DNA of 64,000 nucleotides from Neisseria perflava (lineage in GTDB: Bacteria; Pseudomonadota; Gammaproteobacteria; Burkholderiales; Neisseriaceae), in contig NZ_CP136962.1 of assembly GCF_002863305.2 (NCBI RefSeq), positions 2,108,001 through 2,172,000 of the forward strand, read 5' to 3'. This document shows, piece by piece, positions 26,838 through 36,915 of this stretch. Every line of letters begins with the position of its first letter. Within the stretch, counting starts at the first letter, position 1. Made by a program: the position numbers and the translations under genes. The notes under the pieces are model-generated. The model was not told the DNA's origin. It searched no databases and worked only from the letters and a program-made list of their open reading frames with translations.

Positions 26838-28310
26838 ATGGCTGAAGCAACCGATGTCGTATTAGTAGGCGGCGGCATTATGAGCGCCACTTTGGGCGTA
26901 TTGCTCAAAGAACTCGAACCATCTTGGGAAATCACCCTGATCGAACGCTTGGAAGATGTAGCGTTGGAATCATCAAATGCATGGAACAATGCCGGTACGG
27001 GACACTCTGCGCTGTGTGAATTGAACTATGCGCCCCTGACTGCCGACGGCACGATCGATCCGACCCGCGCCCTCAATATTGCCGAACAATTCCATATCAG
27101 CCGCCAATTTTGGGCGACTTTGGTCGAAGAGGGCAAACTGACCGACCGCACTTTCATCAATTCCGTCCCCCATATGTCGCTGGTGATGAACGCCGACCAT
27201 TGCAGTTATCTGCAAAAACGTTTCGACGTGTTCAAAAACCAAAAACTCTTTGAAAAAATGGAGTTTTCTACTGACCGTGCCAAAATTGCCGAATGGGCGC
27301 CGCTGGTTGTCAACGGCCGTGATGAAAACCAATCCATCGCTGCTAACTACTCCGCCGAAGGCACAGACGTCGATTTCGGCAGCCTGACCCGCCAGATGGT
27401 CAAATACTTGAGCGACAAAGGCGTAAAAATCAAATTCAACCGTCATGTCGACGACCTCAACCGCGAATCGGACGGCGCGTGGGTGCTGAAAACCAGCAGC
27501 ACCAAAGACGATGACGACCCGTTGACACTCCGCACCCGTTTCGTCTTCCTCGGCGCAGGCGGCGGCGCACTGACCCTGCTGCAAAAATCTGGTATCCCCG
27601 AAGGCAAAGGCTACGGCGGCTTTCCGGTTTCCGGCCTCTTCTTCCGCAACAGCAATCCTGAAACGGCCGCGCAACACAACGCCAAAGTGTACGGCCAAGC
27701 CTCCGTCGGCGCGCCCCCTATGTCCGTTCCGCATTTGGATACTCGCAACGTGGACGGCCAACGCCATTTGATGTTCGGTCCGTATGCAGGCTTCCGCCCC
27801 AACTTCCTCAAACAAGGCTCGCTCATGGATTTGCCGATGTCCATCCACATGGACAACCTCTATCCTATGCTCCGCGCCGGTTGGGCTAATATGCCGCTGA
27901 CCAAATACCTCTTGGGCGAATTGCGTAAAACCAAAGAAGAACGCTTCACTTCGCTCTTAGAGTATTATCCGGAAGCCAATCCTGACGATTGGGAACTGAT
28001 TACCGCCGGTCAACGCGTACAAATCATCAAAAAAGACCCGAAAAAAGGCGGCGTACTCCAATTTGGTACCGAAATCGTCGCTCATGCCGACGGCTCGCTG
28101 GCCGCATTGCTGGGCGCGTCCCCAGGCGCATCAACCGCCGTACCTTTGATGATTAAGCTGATCAACCAATGCTTCCCAGATCATGCCGAATCATGGTCAG
28201 GCCGTCTGAAAGAATTGGTGCCCGGCTACGGTATCAAGCTGAACGACAATCCGACTTTGGCGGACGAAATCATCAGCCACAACGCGTCCGTTTTGGGCAT
28301 TCATCACTAA
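26838..28310 (+). CDS. mqo: Malate:quinone oxidoreductase
   Basis: The 490-residue FAD enzyme on the inner face of the membrane oxidises malate to oxaloacetate and reduces quinone, replacing NAD-dependent malate dehydrogenase in Neisseria. The N-terminal dinucleotide fold VVLVGGGIMSATLGVLL and the family segment SSNAWNNAGTGHSALCELNY are clear. The start at 26838 follows TAGGAG; an ATG at 26811 in the same frame is disfavoured. A classical terminator follows. Confidence 0.97.
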   Translation: MAEATDVVLVGGGIMSATLGVLLKELEPSWEITLIERLEDVALESSNAWNNAGTGHSALCELNYAPLTADGTIDPTRALNIAEQFHISRQFWATLVEEGKLTDRTFINSVPHMSLVMNADHCSYLQKRFDVFKNQKLFEKMEFSTDRAKIAEWAPLVVNGRDENQSIAANYSAEGTDVDFGSLTRQMVKYLSDKGVKIKFNRHVDDLNRESDGAWVLKTSSTKDDDDPLTLRTRFVFLGAGGGALTLLQKSGIPEGKGYGGFPVSGLFFRNSNPETAAQHNAKVYGQASVGAPPMSVPHLDTRNVDGQRHLMFGPYAGFRPNFLKQGSLMDLPMSIHMDNLYPMLRAGWANMPLTKYLLGELRKTKEERFTSLLEYYPEANPDDWELITAGQRVQIIKKDPKKGGVLQFGTEIVAHADGSLAALLGASPGASTAVPLMIKLINQCFPDHAESWSGRLKELVPGYGIKLNDNPTLADEIISHNASVLGIHH

Positions 28311-28324
28311 ATTGAAGCAGACAC

Positions 28325-28353
28325 AAAGGCGGGCATTCTTGCCCGCCTTTTTT
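28325..28353 (+). terminator. Rho-independent terminator after mqo
   Basis: AAAGGCGGGC pairs with GCCCGCCTTT and is followed by TTT. It is not DUS-based, unlike most terminators here. Confidence 0.85.
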
Positions 28354-28453
28354 CAAACCATTAAAATAGCGGCATTCAGGCCGTCTGAAATCTAATCTGC
28401 AGCAGCATGTTGCACGATTCAAACCCGAAAATCAGCCCCAATAGAAAAACGCC

Positions 28454-29236
28454 ATGACCGATATTCTCAACAAAATCCTTGCCACCAAAGCAGAAGAAGT
28501 GGCCGCCCAAAAAGCCGCCGTTTCCTTGGAAGACATCAAAGCCCAAGCGCAGGCTGCTGCGCCGGTTCGCAGCTTTATCGGCTCGATCCGTGAAAAACAC
28601 GCGCAGAATCTACCTGCCATTATTGCCGAAGTCAAAAAAGCCAGCCCGAGCAAAGGCCTGATCCGTCCTGATTTTCATCCTGCCGAAATCGCCGTTGCCT
28701 ATGAAAAAGCCGGCGCGGCCTGTTTGTCCGTGTTGACGGACGAACCTTATTTCCAAGGCTCGCCCGAGTATTTGAAACAGGTGCGTGCGGCCGTGGTGCT
28801 GCCGGTCTTGCGTAAAGACTTTATCATCGACGAATACCAAATCTATCAGGCGCGCGCGTGGGGTGCGGATGCGGTTCTTCTGATTGCCGCCGCATTGGAA
28901 GCCGGGCAGCTTGAGCGTTTTGAAGCCGTTGCCCACGAATTGGGCATGACTGTATTGTTAGAATTGCACGATGCGTCCGAGCTGGAAAAATGCCGCAACA
29001 TGACCACGCCGTTGTGGGGCGTCAACAACCGCAACCTGCGTACGTTTGAAGTGACCCTGCAACAAACCCTCGACCTCTTGCCCGAATTGAACGGCAAAAC
29101 CGTTGTAACCGAAAGTGGCATCCGCAACAAAGAAGACGTCGATTTCATGCGCAGCCACGACGTGTATACTTTCCTGATCGGCGAAACCTTTATGCGTGCC
29201 GACGACATCGAAGTCGAAGTCAAAAAACTGTTTTAA
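28454..29236 (+). CDS. trpC: Indole-3-glycerol phosphate synthase
   Basis: The 260-residue (beta/alpha)8 enzyme of tryptophan synthesis closes the indole ring. [39 protein letters not shown] and [12 protein letters not shown] are the conserved active-site strands, including the catalytic lysines. It is a stand-alone TrpC, not fused to TrpF. A DUS lies in the upstream gap and a DUS pair follows. Confidence 0.97.
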   Translation: MTDILNKILATKAEEVAAQKAAVSLEDIKAQAQAAAPVRSFIGSIREKHAQNLPAIIAEVKKASPSKGLIRPDFHPAEIAVAYEKAGAACLSVLTDEPYFQGSPEYLKQVRAAVVLPVLRKDFIIDEYQIYQARAWGADAVLLIAAALEAGQLERFEAVAHELGMTVLLELHDASELEKCRNMTTPLWGVNNRNLRTFEVTLQQTLDLLPELNGKTVVTESGIRNKEDVDFMRSHDVYTFLIGETFMRADDIEVEVKKLF

Positions 29237-29249
29237 ACCCTAAAAAACA

Positions 29250-29279
29250 TCAGGCCGTCTGAATTTTCAGACGGCCTGA
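29250..29279 (+). terminator. DUS inverted pair after trpC
   Basis: TCAGGCCGTCTGAA faces TTCAGACGGCCTGA with almost no loop. There is no strong T run. Confidence 0.55.
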
Positions 29280-29300
29280 ATCCATTGGAGACGAGAAAAA

Positions 29301-29672
29301 ATGTTTACCGTACAGCGCATTTACGCCTATCAACCCGATTCTAAACAAACCGCCGTCTTTATCGACCGCCTCTATCCGCGCGGTGTCCATAAAGAAGTTT
29401 TCGCTACGGCGCTCTGGCTGAAAGACATTACGCCCAGTGCAAACCTGCGCCGCTGGTATCACGAAAATCCGGCTGATAATTTTGACAGTTTTGTCAGCCG
29501 TTATCATGAAGAGCTGCAAGGCGATGCCGAGCAGGCCGCCATCAAGCGGCTGCTGGATTTGGAGCGGCAACACGGCAATATCCTGTTGCTGACCGCCGTC
29601 AAAGATCCCCGACATTCCCACGTCTCTGCGCTGGCTCAATTTTTGGGTGCAAGGTTTGAATATCGCGATTAA
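29301..29672 (+). CDS. DUF488 (YeaO-like) protein
   Basis: The 123-residue protein has the YeaO-type DUF488 pattern: VFIDRLYPRGVHKEVFATAL, ALWLKDITPSANLRRWYHE and a late LLLTAVKDPRHSH. The function of this branch is unknown. GGAGACG precedes the ATG. It differs in motif layout from the DUF488 protein at 23154-23600: the Cys-rich end is missing, so the two are not recent copies. Confidence 0.85.
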   Translation: MFTVQRIYAYQPDSKQTAVFIDRLYPRGVHKEVFATALWLKDITPSANLRRWYHENPADNFDSFVSRYHEELQGDAEQAAIKRLLDLERQHGNILLLTAVKDPRHSHVSALAQFLGARFEYRD

Positions 29673-29698
29673 AAAATCAGTGTTTGGGCTGAATACAA

Positions 29699-29732
29699 AA
29701 AGGCCGTCTGAAATCAAGGTTTCAGACGGCCT
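29699..29732. terminator. DUS-pair terminator between convergent genes
   Basis: AAAGGCCGTCTGAAA pairs with TTTCAGACGGCCT in the gap between the YeaO-like gene and the DUF421 gene, serving both. Confidence 0.7.
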
Positions 29733-29744
29733 GCTATTTTCAAA

Positions 29745-30377
29745 TCAAGAAGGATAACGGTGTGCCACCAATTTTCCGTCTATGTATTCGCCGATATAGA
29801 CTTGCGAGGCTTCAAGGTGGAGGCGCTCGAGTTCCTGTTGCAGCCATTCTTCATCACGCTTAATGATTTCGAGGATGTCGGGGTCAACTTGGCCGTCTGT
29901 AATCAGTGGATAGCGCAGGCTTTCGTCGCCGTACTTAATGACGGCGAGCTGGCCGTTTTGTTCCATCACGGCACGTTTGACGGCAGAGATTTCGTAGATG
30001 CCGGCGGCGCGGAGTTTGAACATGAGGTCGTGTGCGCTGATGCCGTTTTTCATACATTCATCGGTTTGGATTTTGCCGTTGACGATAACCCAGACGGATT
30101 TGCCGTCAATTACGGATTTGACCCAGCGGTTGTGGTTTTTGATGAATTTCAGGCTCAAGACCAACAGCGTCCACAAAATCAGCACGAGGAAAAATTGCAA
30201 CAGGCCGACGCTGTCGCTGTAAATCACGCCGCCGATGATGCCGCCGAGTACATAGTTTTGCACTTGGTCCATGGCGGAGGTCGGCGCGAGGTTACCTTTA
30301 CCTAAGAGGTTGATTTGCAAAATCAAACCTAAAATACCCATCAGTAGTTTGAGGGCGAGCAGGGAGTATGCTTCCAT
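29745..30377 (-). CDS. DUF421 (YetF-like) membrane protein
   Basis: The 210-residue protein has about three N-terminal membrane segments followed by the soluble YetF domain (VWVIVNGKIQTDECMKNGIS, DLMFKLRAAGIYEISAVKRAVME). The family function is unknown; YetF-type proteins are linked to envelope stress in Bacillus. It starts 12 bases after the DUF3290 gene's stop, the usual DUF3290-DUF421 pair. Confidence 0.88.
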   Translation of the reverse strand: MEAYSLLALKLLMGILGLILQINLLGKGNLAPTSAMDQVQNYVLGGIIGGVIYSDSVGLLQFFLVLILWTLLVLSLKFIKNHNRWVKSVIDGKSVWVIVNGKIQTDECMKNGISAHDLMFKLRAAGIYEISAVKRAVMEQNGQLAVIKYGDESLRYPLITDGQVDPDILEIIKRDEEWLQQELERLHLEASQVYIGEYIDGKLVAHRYPS

Positions 30378-30389
30378 GTGTGTATCCTG

Positions 30390-30839
30390 TTATTCTTTAT
30401 CGATGAGTTCGATATTGTTGTTGACCAAATTGATGGGCGTCAGCGTGTAGGCGGAGAAGTCTTGATTGAAATGTACTTCGTAGTATTGGTTTTTGATGCC
30501 GATAATCATGCCGTTGAACAGGCGCGTGCTGTTGACGATGATATCTTGTTTTTCAACTTTTTGGTTTTCAATCAAGGCATTGAGAAAACCCACCATGCGC
30601 GAAGTATCGGCGGCAAAGTTTTGACGCTCGCTGTATGAAAGATATTGCGTGCCGCAGATGAGGATAAGCAACAGCAGCGCAATTATGCTCAGGTCGCGGT
30701 ATTTGGTGTCCATGCGGTGGCGCAGGTATTGCGATACGGCGAGCAGGAGGACGACGAGGGCGGCGAAAATCAGGACGTATTTCAAGTAGTCGTTGAAATA
30801 CATATGGTTTTCAAGATAAAAGTGGGAAAAGAATTTCAT
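30390..30839 (-). CDS. DUF3290 membrane protein
   Basis: The 149-residue protein has two membrane segments (about 19-40 and 52-68) and a C-terminal soluble part typical of DUF3290 (TRLFNGMIIGIKNQYYEVHF). It lies directly upstream of the DUF421 gene and is likely a partner in the same membrane complex. A methionine 12 residues in is an alternative start. Confidence 0.82.
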   Translation of the reverse strand: MKFFSHFYLENHMYFNDYLKYVLIFAALVVLLLAVSQYLRHRMDTKYRDLSIIALLLLILICGTQYLSYSERQNFAADTSRMVGFLNALIENQKVEKQDIIVNSTRLFNGMIIGIKNQYYEVHFNQDFSAYTLTPINLVNNNIELIDKE

Positions 30840-30868
30840 GGTATTCAGTAGCTTTGAGGAGGGTAATC

Positions 30869-30901
30869 AGGCCGTCTGAAACTTACATTTCAGACGGCCT
30901 T
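30869..30901. terminator. DUS inverted pair
   Basis: CAGGCCGTCTGAAA faces TTTCAGACGGCCTTG upstream of the DUF3290 gene and downstream of the small membrane protein gene, whose transcripts it probably ends. Confidence 0.6.
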
Positions 30902-30968
30902 GTCTATTAAACAAGGATTTTGCGTCAAGGTTTCGGATAAAGCATACATGGTGCTTCCCGAAGCAGTA

Positions 30969-31217
30969 TCAGTTGATAAATCCGTCGTCCTTCATTTTCT
31001 TTTCGGAAAAATACTGGCTGATGACCAGTAAGCTGGCCAAAATGATAATGAAAAGACCCGCCATGGTCAGGGTGATTTTGAGAAACAAATCGGCATCGAT
31101 GAAGGAAAACCAAAGTTGCAAAATTAAGAGCAACACCCAGCTGACGAACAATCCGAGACAGGCATAGACGCCGAGTTTAAACACGTTCTTTTTCCAAAAT
31201 GACGACGTAAGCTTCAC
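30969..31217 (-). CDS. Small two-helix membrane protein
   Basis: The 82-residue protein has two membrane segments (about 14-36 and 44-66) and a charged tail. I do not recognise a family. Its start overlaps the end of the DUF4177 gene by 41 bases in another frame, so the two are probably coupled. Confidence 0.6.
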   Translation of the reverse strand: MKLTSSFWKKNVFKLGVYACLGLFVSWVLLLILQLWFSFIDADLFLKITLTMAGLFIIILASLLVISQYFSEKKMKDDGFIN

Positions 31218-31392
31218 GCACGAAAAACAGCAGCATGCGGCGCTGGTCTTTTTCCATGGTAACGACCTTCCATCCTTGTGAAGCGTGGCTGTTGAGGAAG
31301 TCGCTGAATTTGACCGGATTGATTTTGGCGCTGCCGAAAACCAAACTGGAAAGCAGGTTCTCTTGATAAATGACGGCTTTATATTCTTTCAT
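31177..31392 (-). CDS. DUF4177 family small protein
   Basis: The 71-residue protein has the DUF4177 pattern: MKEYKAVIYQE at the start, then LNSHASQGWKVVTME. The family is widespread and of unknown function. It overlaps the small membrane protein gene that follows on the same strand. Confidence 0.75.
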   Translation of the reverse strand: MKEYKAVIYQENLLSSLVFGSAKINPVKFSDFLNSHASQGWKVVTMEKDQRRMLLFFVREAYVVILEKERV

Positions 31393-31403
31393 TTTATTCC
31401 TTT

Positions 31404-31430
31404 AAAAATAAGGGGGCTTTAAAGCCCCCT
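31404..31430 (-). terminator. Rho-independent terminator of argG
   Basis: AGGGGGCTTTAAAGCCCCCT is a perfect 10+10 hairpin. On the minus strand it is followed by TATTTTTA. It begins five bases after the argG stop. Confidence 0.8.
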
Positions 31431-31434
31431 CATT

Positions 31435-32811
<1,377 letters not shown>

Positions 32812-32888
32812 TTATCTTATAAATGGAATACATTGTCAGCAATTAGGCCGTCTGAATGTTCGGAGGGCCGTATTAAAGAAACCTCATC

Positions 32889-33689
32889 ATGAACGCTTTT
32901 AACCTTATTATCATCGGCGACGAAATCCTGCACGGCAGCCGTCAAGACAAGCATTTCGCCTTTTTTAAATCTTTATTGGAATCGCACGGGCTGAAGCTCA
33001 ATCAGGTGCAATATCTGCCTGATGAACCCGATTTGTTGGTCAAACAACTGCGCCGCAGTTTTTCAGATGGCCTGCCGACTTTCGTTACCGGCGGTATCGG
33101 TTCTACGCCTGACGACCACACGCGCCAAGCCGCAGCGGCTGCTTTGGATTTGCCTGTCGTCCGCCATCCTGAAGCCGCCAAGTTTATCGAAGGCGTGACC
33201 CAGAAACGCGGCGAACCGCTCGATTCGCCGGAACACGCCCAACGCCTGAAGATGGCGGATTTTCCCGAAGGCGCAGAATTGGTGCCCAATCCGTTTAACA
33301 ACATCGCCGGATTTTCCATCCGCGAGCATTATTTCTTCCCCGGTTTCCCGGTGATGGCGCACCCGATGGCCGAATGGGTATTGGAAACTTATTACGCCGA
33401 CCGCTTCAACCAAACCGAACGCGGCAGCCGCAGCGTGTATGTGTTCGACCAACCCGAATCGCGCATTACGCCGATTATGGAACATCTTGAGCGCACCTAC
33501 GCTGGTATCCGTTCGTACAGTCTGCCCACCGTGGGCCGTACCGATTCAGACGGCCGTTATACTCCGCCGCATATCGAGTTCGGCATCAAAGCGGAAGGCG
33601 AGGCCTGCCGCTTGTTGGATGCGGCGTGGGAAGATGCGTTGCAGGGTTTGCAGGCGATTGGCGCGACTTTGAAAGAAACGGTGGAATAA
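32889..33689 (+). CDS. CinA/MoaB-like molybdopterin-binding-domain protein
   Basis: The 266-residue protein has the MoCF-binding fold: NLIIIGDEILHGSRQDKHF and FVTGGIGSTPDDHTRQAAAA, as in the N-terminal domain of CinA. The C-terminal deamidase domain of CinA is absent, so it is the short stand-alone type whose relatives act on FAD or nicotinamide nucleotides. Its TAA overlaps the ATG of the PAP2 gene by one base. Confidence 0.85.
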   Translation: MNAFNLIIIGDEILHGSRQDKHFAFFKSLLESHGLKLNQVQYLPDEPDLLVKQLRRSFSDGLPTFVTGGIGSTPDDHTRQAAAAALDLPVVRHPEAAKFIEGVTQKRGEPLDSPEHAQRLKMADFPEGAELVPNPFNNIAGFSIREHYFFPGFPVMAHPMAEWVLETYYADRFNQTERGSRSVYVFDQPESRITPIMEHLERTYAGIRSYSLPTVGRTDSDGRYTPPHIEFGIKAEGEACRLLDAAWEDALQGLQAIGATLKETVE

Positions 33690-34315
33690 TGCACTTATCC
33701 CCAGCCCAATCCAGACGCGCACTGATTTTTGCCTCTTTGCTGTTTTTGCCGCCGACCCTCATCATCGGCATTTGGCTGGCGCAATATGGCGGCTTTGCTT
33801 TTGAGCCGCCGCTGATGCACGCCGTCCATGCCCACGCGGGAACATGGTTTGACCCGATTGCCACTGTGTTGCACTATCTGGGCAAAACCGCGATTGCCGT
33901 GCCGCTGATCGGCGCAGTCGCCGCAGCCCTGTATTTCGCCGATAAGAAGCGCGAAGCACTGTTTTGCGTGTTGGCTGCATTGGTGCCGACTTTGAACATG
34001 TTGATTGTGAAGGTATGGTTTGCCCGCGAACGCCCGCTGCTTTGGCCTCGCCTGATTGAAGAAAGCAATTTTTCCTTTCCCAGCGGCCACAGCACGTTTT
34101 CCGCCGCCATTGCCGTCATATTGATATTGCTTTGCCGCCGCACACGCTACCGCCGCGCCGCTTGGGTGGCCGGTATTGCCTTTGCCCTGTTGACCGGGTT
34201 TTCGCGCATTTATTTGGGCGTGCATTATCCCACCGATGTTTGGGCAGGCTGGACAAACGGCACGCTGACTGCCTTGCTGGTGTATATGCTCATCTTCAGG
34301 CCGTCTGAAAAATAG
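33689..34315 (+). CDS. PAP2-family membrane phosphatase
   Basis: The 208-residue protein has about six membrane segments and the three PAP2 phosphatase motifs: KVWFARERP, PSGHS and SRIYLGVHYPTD, with catalytic histidines in the last two. It dephosphorylates a lipid phosphate at the periplasmic face; undecaprenyl pyrophosphate or phosphatidylglycerol phosphate are the usual choices. The start at 33689 is set by the TAATG overlap with the CinA-like gene. The last codons lie in a DUS. Confidence 0.92.
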   Translation: MHLSPAQSRRALIFASLLFLPPTLIIGIWLAQYGGFAFEPPLMHAVHAHAGTWFDPIATVLHYLGKTAIAVPLIGAVAAALYFADKKREALFCVLAALVPTLNMLIVKVWFARERPLLWPRLIEESNFSFPSGHSTFSAAIAVILILLCRRTRYRRAAWVAGIAFALLTGFSRIYLGVHYPTDVWAGWTNGTLTALLVYMLIFRPSEK

Positions 34316-34326
34316 AAGAAATAATT

Positions 34327-35277
34327 ATGAATACACGTTCCCCCAACACGCCTTATTGGCTCAGAAACGGCCACGCCGACACCCTGTTTGCCAAGTTGCT
34401 GCAAGGCAAGGCGCCCGACTACCGCCGCGAGCTTCTGCCCGACAGCACCGGCAAAACCCAAGTTGCCTACGATTTTGTCGACAGCGCCGACCCCGATGCG
34501 CCGCTGGTGGTTTTGTTCCACGGACTGGAAGGCAGCAGCGAGAGCCATTACGCGGTCGAGTTGATGAAAGCCGTGCAGCAGCGCGGTTGGAACGGCGTGG
34601 TCGCCCATTTCCGCAGTTGTGGCGGCATCGCAAACACCGCGCCCGTGTTCTACCACCTCGGCGATACGCCCGAAATCGCCTTTATGCTCAACACGCTGGC
34701 CCGACGCTATTCAACCATTTACGCCGTCGGCGTTTCTTTGGGGGGCAATGCCTTGGCCAAGTATTTGGGCGAGCAGGGCAGCAATGCCGTTCCGCGTGCT
34801 TCTGCCGTCATTTCCGCACCGGTTGATGCCGTGGCGGCCGGTACGCGTTTTGATCAGGGCATGACACGACTGATTTACACGCGCTATTTTTTGAATTCGC
34901 TGCTGCCGAAAGCCCGAGCGATTCCTCAGTTTCAGACGGCCTTGAGCCGGCAAAACTGCAAAACGCTTGGCGATTTTGACGACCGCTTTACCGCGCCGCT
35001 TCACGGTTTTGCCGACCGCCACGATTACTATCGCCGCAATTCCTGCAAACCGTTCTTGAAAGGCGTGGATACGCCGTTGCTGCTGCTCAATGCCGTCAAC
35101 GACCCCTTCCTGCCGCCGGAAGCCCTGCCGACCGGGCGGGACGTGTCCTCGGCCGTTACGCTGCTGCAACCGGCATACGGCGGTCATGTCGGCTTTGTCA
35201 GCCGCGATCGGGGCCGTCTGAATCTGCAATGGCTGCCACAAACAGTGTTGGACTATTTCAAGCAGTATCAGCCGTAA
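34327..35277 (+). CDS. Alpha/beta-hydrolase, YheT/ABHD family
   Basis: The 316-residue protein shows the YheT pattern: NGHADTLFAKLL at the start, VVLFHGLEGSSESHYA (oxyanion region), GVSLGGNALAKYLGE (nucleophile Ser) and PAYGGHVGF (catalytic His). It is likely an esterase or lipase acting in the cytoplasm; the substrate is unknown. It follows the PAP2 gene by 11 bases, so the CinA-like, PAP2 and hydrolase genes form one operon. Confidence 0.9.
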   Translation: MNTRSPNTPYWLRNGHADTLFAKLLQGKAPDYRRELLPDSTGKTQVAYDFVDSADPDAPLVVLFHGLEGSSESHYAVELMKAVQQRGWNGVVAHFRSCGGIANTAPVFYHLGDTPEIAFMLNTLARRYSTIYAVGVSLGGNALAKYLGEQGSNAVPRASAVISAPVDAVAAGTRFDQGMTRLIYTRYFLNSLLPKARAIPQFQTALSRQNCKTLGDFDDRFTAPLHGFADRHDYYRRNSCKPFLKGVDTPLLLLNAVNDPFLPPEALPTGRDVSSAVTLLQPAYGGHVGFVSRDRGRLNLQWLPQTVLDYFKQYQP

Positions 35278-35285
35278 ATGAAAAA

Positions 35286-35361
35286 GGACATGTATGCGAC
35301 ATGTCCTTAGAGTGTAGAAAGTAAAAAGGCCGTCTGAAAACAAGTTTCAGACGGCCTTTTG
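35286..35361. terminator. Two consecutive hairpins between convergent genes
   Basis: GGACATGT-ATGCG-ACATGTCC lies at 35286-35306. A DUS pair ending in TTTT lies at 35325-35361. The second is a terminator for either strand. Confidence 0.7.
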
Positions 35362-35371
35362 AATGGCTTGA

Positions 35372-35668
35372 TTATTTGCCTTTGTTGTCGGCTTTGGCTT
35401 CTTTTTTCAGAGAAGCGTACAACTCAGGGTCGCGGTTTTTCAGCAAGGACGCAACGGCCAAGTCGTCACGGTTTACTTTAGCCAAATCGACGCGCTCGAT
35501 GTGTACCAAACGCAGCAATTCGCGTACAGGTTTAGGCATATTGCGGCCGGATTCGTAACGGGAACCACCGGATTGAGTCACACCGATGCGGCTCCAGAAG
35601 TCCATTTGGTTCAGGCCGAGTTTTTTACGGATATCGCGGATGTTTTCAATTTTTTCGAACGATTTCAT
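35372..35668 (-). CDS. XRE-family helix-turn-helix regulator
   Basis: The 98-residue protein has an HTH near residues 10-45 (IRDIRKKLGLNQMDFWSRIG, then TQSGGSRYESG, with the conserved recognition helix). The rest is charged. Targets are unknown. GGAAG precedes the start. A long AT-rich gap lies upstream. Confidence 0.8.
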   Translation of the reverse strand: MKSFEKIENIRDIRKKLGLNQMDFWSRIGVTQSGGSRYESGRNMPKPVRELLRLVHIERVDLAKVNRDDLAVASLLKNRDPELYASLKKEAKADNKGK

Positions 35669-36022
35669 GAATCTTCCTTATTGTGGTATTTGTTGCATGC
35701 CTCTAGGCATAAAAATGGGTCTGCAAGAATGCCGGCATCCCTTTTCCTGTAGGCTTTTGGGGTGATATGTGGGCGTATTGCAAATGACTGATCTAGATAA
35801 TTAGACAGTATATTCGAAAGAAGTTTGCCGCTGTTTGCCATAATTTGTGTAAATATTTCTTAATTCATTATTTCGTATAATTTTTGGCATATAAATCATT
35901 AAATTATGCGATTATCTTAAATATGGCGTGGGCAAATTTTTACATAACTAAACAATTCATTATGGGTAAAAACTTAATTTTGAGCTTTTATTCGGTTTGA
36001 CGGGTCGAGAAAACGGATAAAT
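35669..36022. promoter_or_regulatory. AT-rich region upstream of the HTH regulator
   Basis: No gene is seen in about 350 bases. A small palindrome ATGCC-TCT-AGGCAT-like element lies near 35698-35710, and several TATAAT-like boxes occur on both strands. It probably holds the regulator's promoter and operator. Confidence 0.35.
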
Positions 36023-36023
36023 T

Positions 36024-36061
36024 TCAGGCCGTCTGAATCTGTATTTTTAGACGGCCTGAAA
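36024..36061 (-). terminator. DUS-pair terminator of map
   Basis: TTCAGGCCGTCTGA faces AGACGGCCTGAA with a 12-base loop. On the minus strand it is followed by an A/T-rich stretch. Confidence 0.6.
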
Positions 36062-36072
36062 ATTTTTCAAGT

Positions 36073-36852
36073 TTAAGGCTTGCCGGTGGCAGGGCTGATG
36101 GTGAGGATTTCGTAGCCGGTTTCGGTAACCAAGACTTCGTGTTCCCATTGGGCGGAGAGGGAACGGTCTTTGGTGACCACTGTCCAACCGTCGTTCAGGA
36201 TGCGCAGGTGGCGTTTGCCTTGGTTGATCATCGGCTCGATGGTGAAAATCATGCCCGGTTTGAGGACGAGGCCCTCACCTTTGCGGCCGTAGTGGACCAC
36301 TTGCGGCGCTTCGTGGAAACCGCGGCCGATGCCGTGTCCGCAGAATTCTTGTACTACGGAGTAGCCGGCATTTTCGGCAACCTGTTGGCAGGCATAGCCG
36401 ACATCGCCGAGGGTGGCGCCGGGTTTGACCGCTTCGATACCCGCCATCATGGAGGCGTGGGTCACGTCGATCAGGCGTTGGGCAATCGGGGAGACTTTGC
36501 CGACGGTAAACATACGGCTGGAGTCACCGTGGAAACCGTCTTTTTTAATGGTCAGGTCGATGTTGACGATGTCGCCTTCTTTCAGCGGCTTGTCGTCGGG
36601 AATGCCGTGGCAGATAACGTGGTTGACGGAAGTGCAGCAGGATTTTGGGTAGGGCGGGTTGCCGTAGTTGAGGGGGGCTGGATAACCGCCTTGAACGTTG
36701 ACGTGGTAGTCGTAAACGAGTTTGTCGATTTCGTTGGTGGTTACGCCGGGTTTGACGAATTGGCCGATGTAATCGAGGGCTTCGGCGACTAAGCGGCCGA
36801 GTTCGCGCATTTTTTCGATTTCTTCGGGGGTTTTGATGATGACTTTGTCCAT
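36073..36852 (-). CDS. map: Methionine aminopeptidase, type I
   Basis: The 259-residue metalloenzyme removes N-terminal methionine from new proteins. The family segments are present: VNHVICHGIPDD (His), VNIDLTIKKDGFHGDSSRMF (two metal-binding Asp), CGHGIGRGFHEAPQV (His) and FTIEPMI plus WEHEVLVTETGYEILT (two Glu). GGAAACC precedes the start. Confidence 0.97.
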   Translation of the reverse strand: MDKVIIKTPEEIEKMRELGRLVAEALDYIGQFVKPGVTTNEIDKLVYDYHVNVQGGYPAPLNYGNPPYPKSCCTSVNHVICHGIPDDKPLKEGDIVNIDLTIKKDGFHGDSSRMFTVGKVSPIAQRLIDVTHASMMAGIEAVKPGATLGDVGYACQQVAENAGYSVVQEFCGHGIGRGFHEAPQVVHYGRKGEGLVLKPGMIFTIEPMINQGKRHLRILNDGWTVVTKDRSLSAQWEHEVLVTETGYEILTISPATGKP

Positions 36853-36915
36853 GAGGTTTCCTTCTTGTTTCAGACGGCATCGGGGTCGTCTGAACGGGAC
36901 GGGTGTGCCGTCTGT

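Noticed and set aside
29301..29672. The YeaO-like DUF488 gene as a copy of the island's DUF488 gene
   Set aside because: Motif layout differs, the Cys-rich end is absent, and base composition is core-like.
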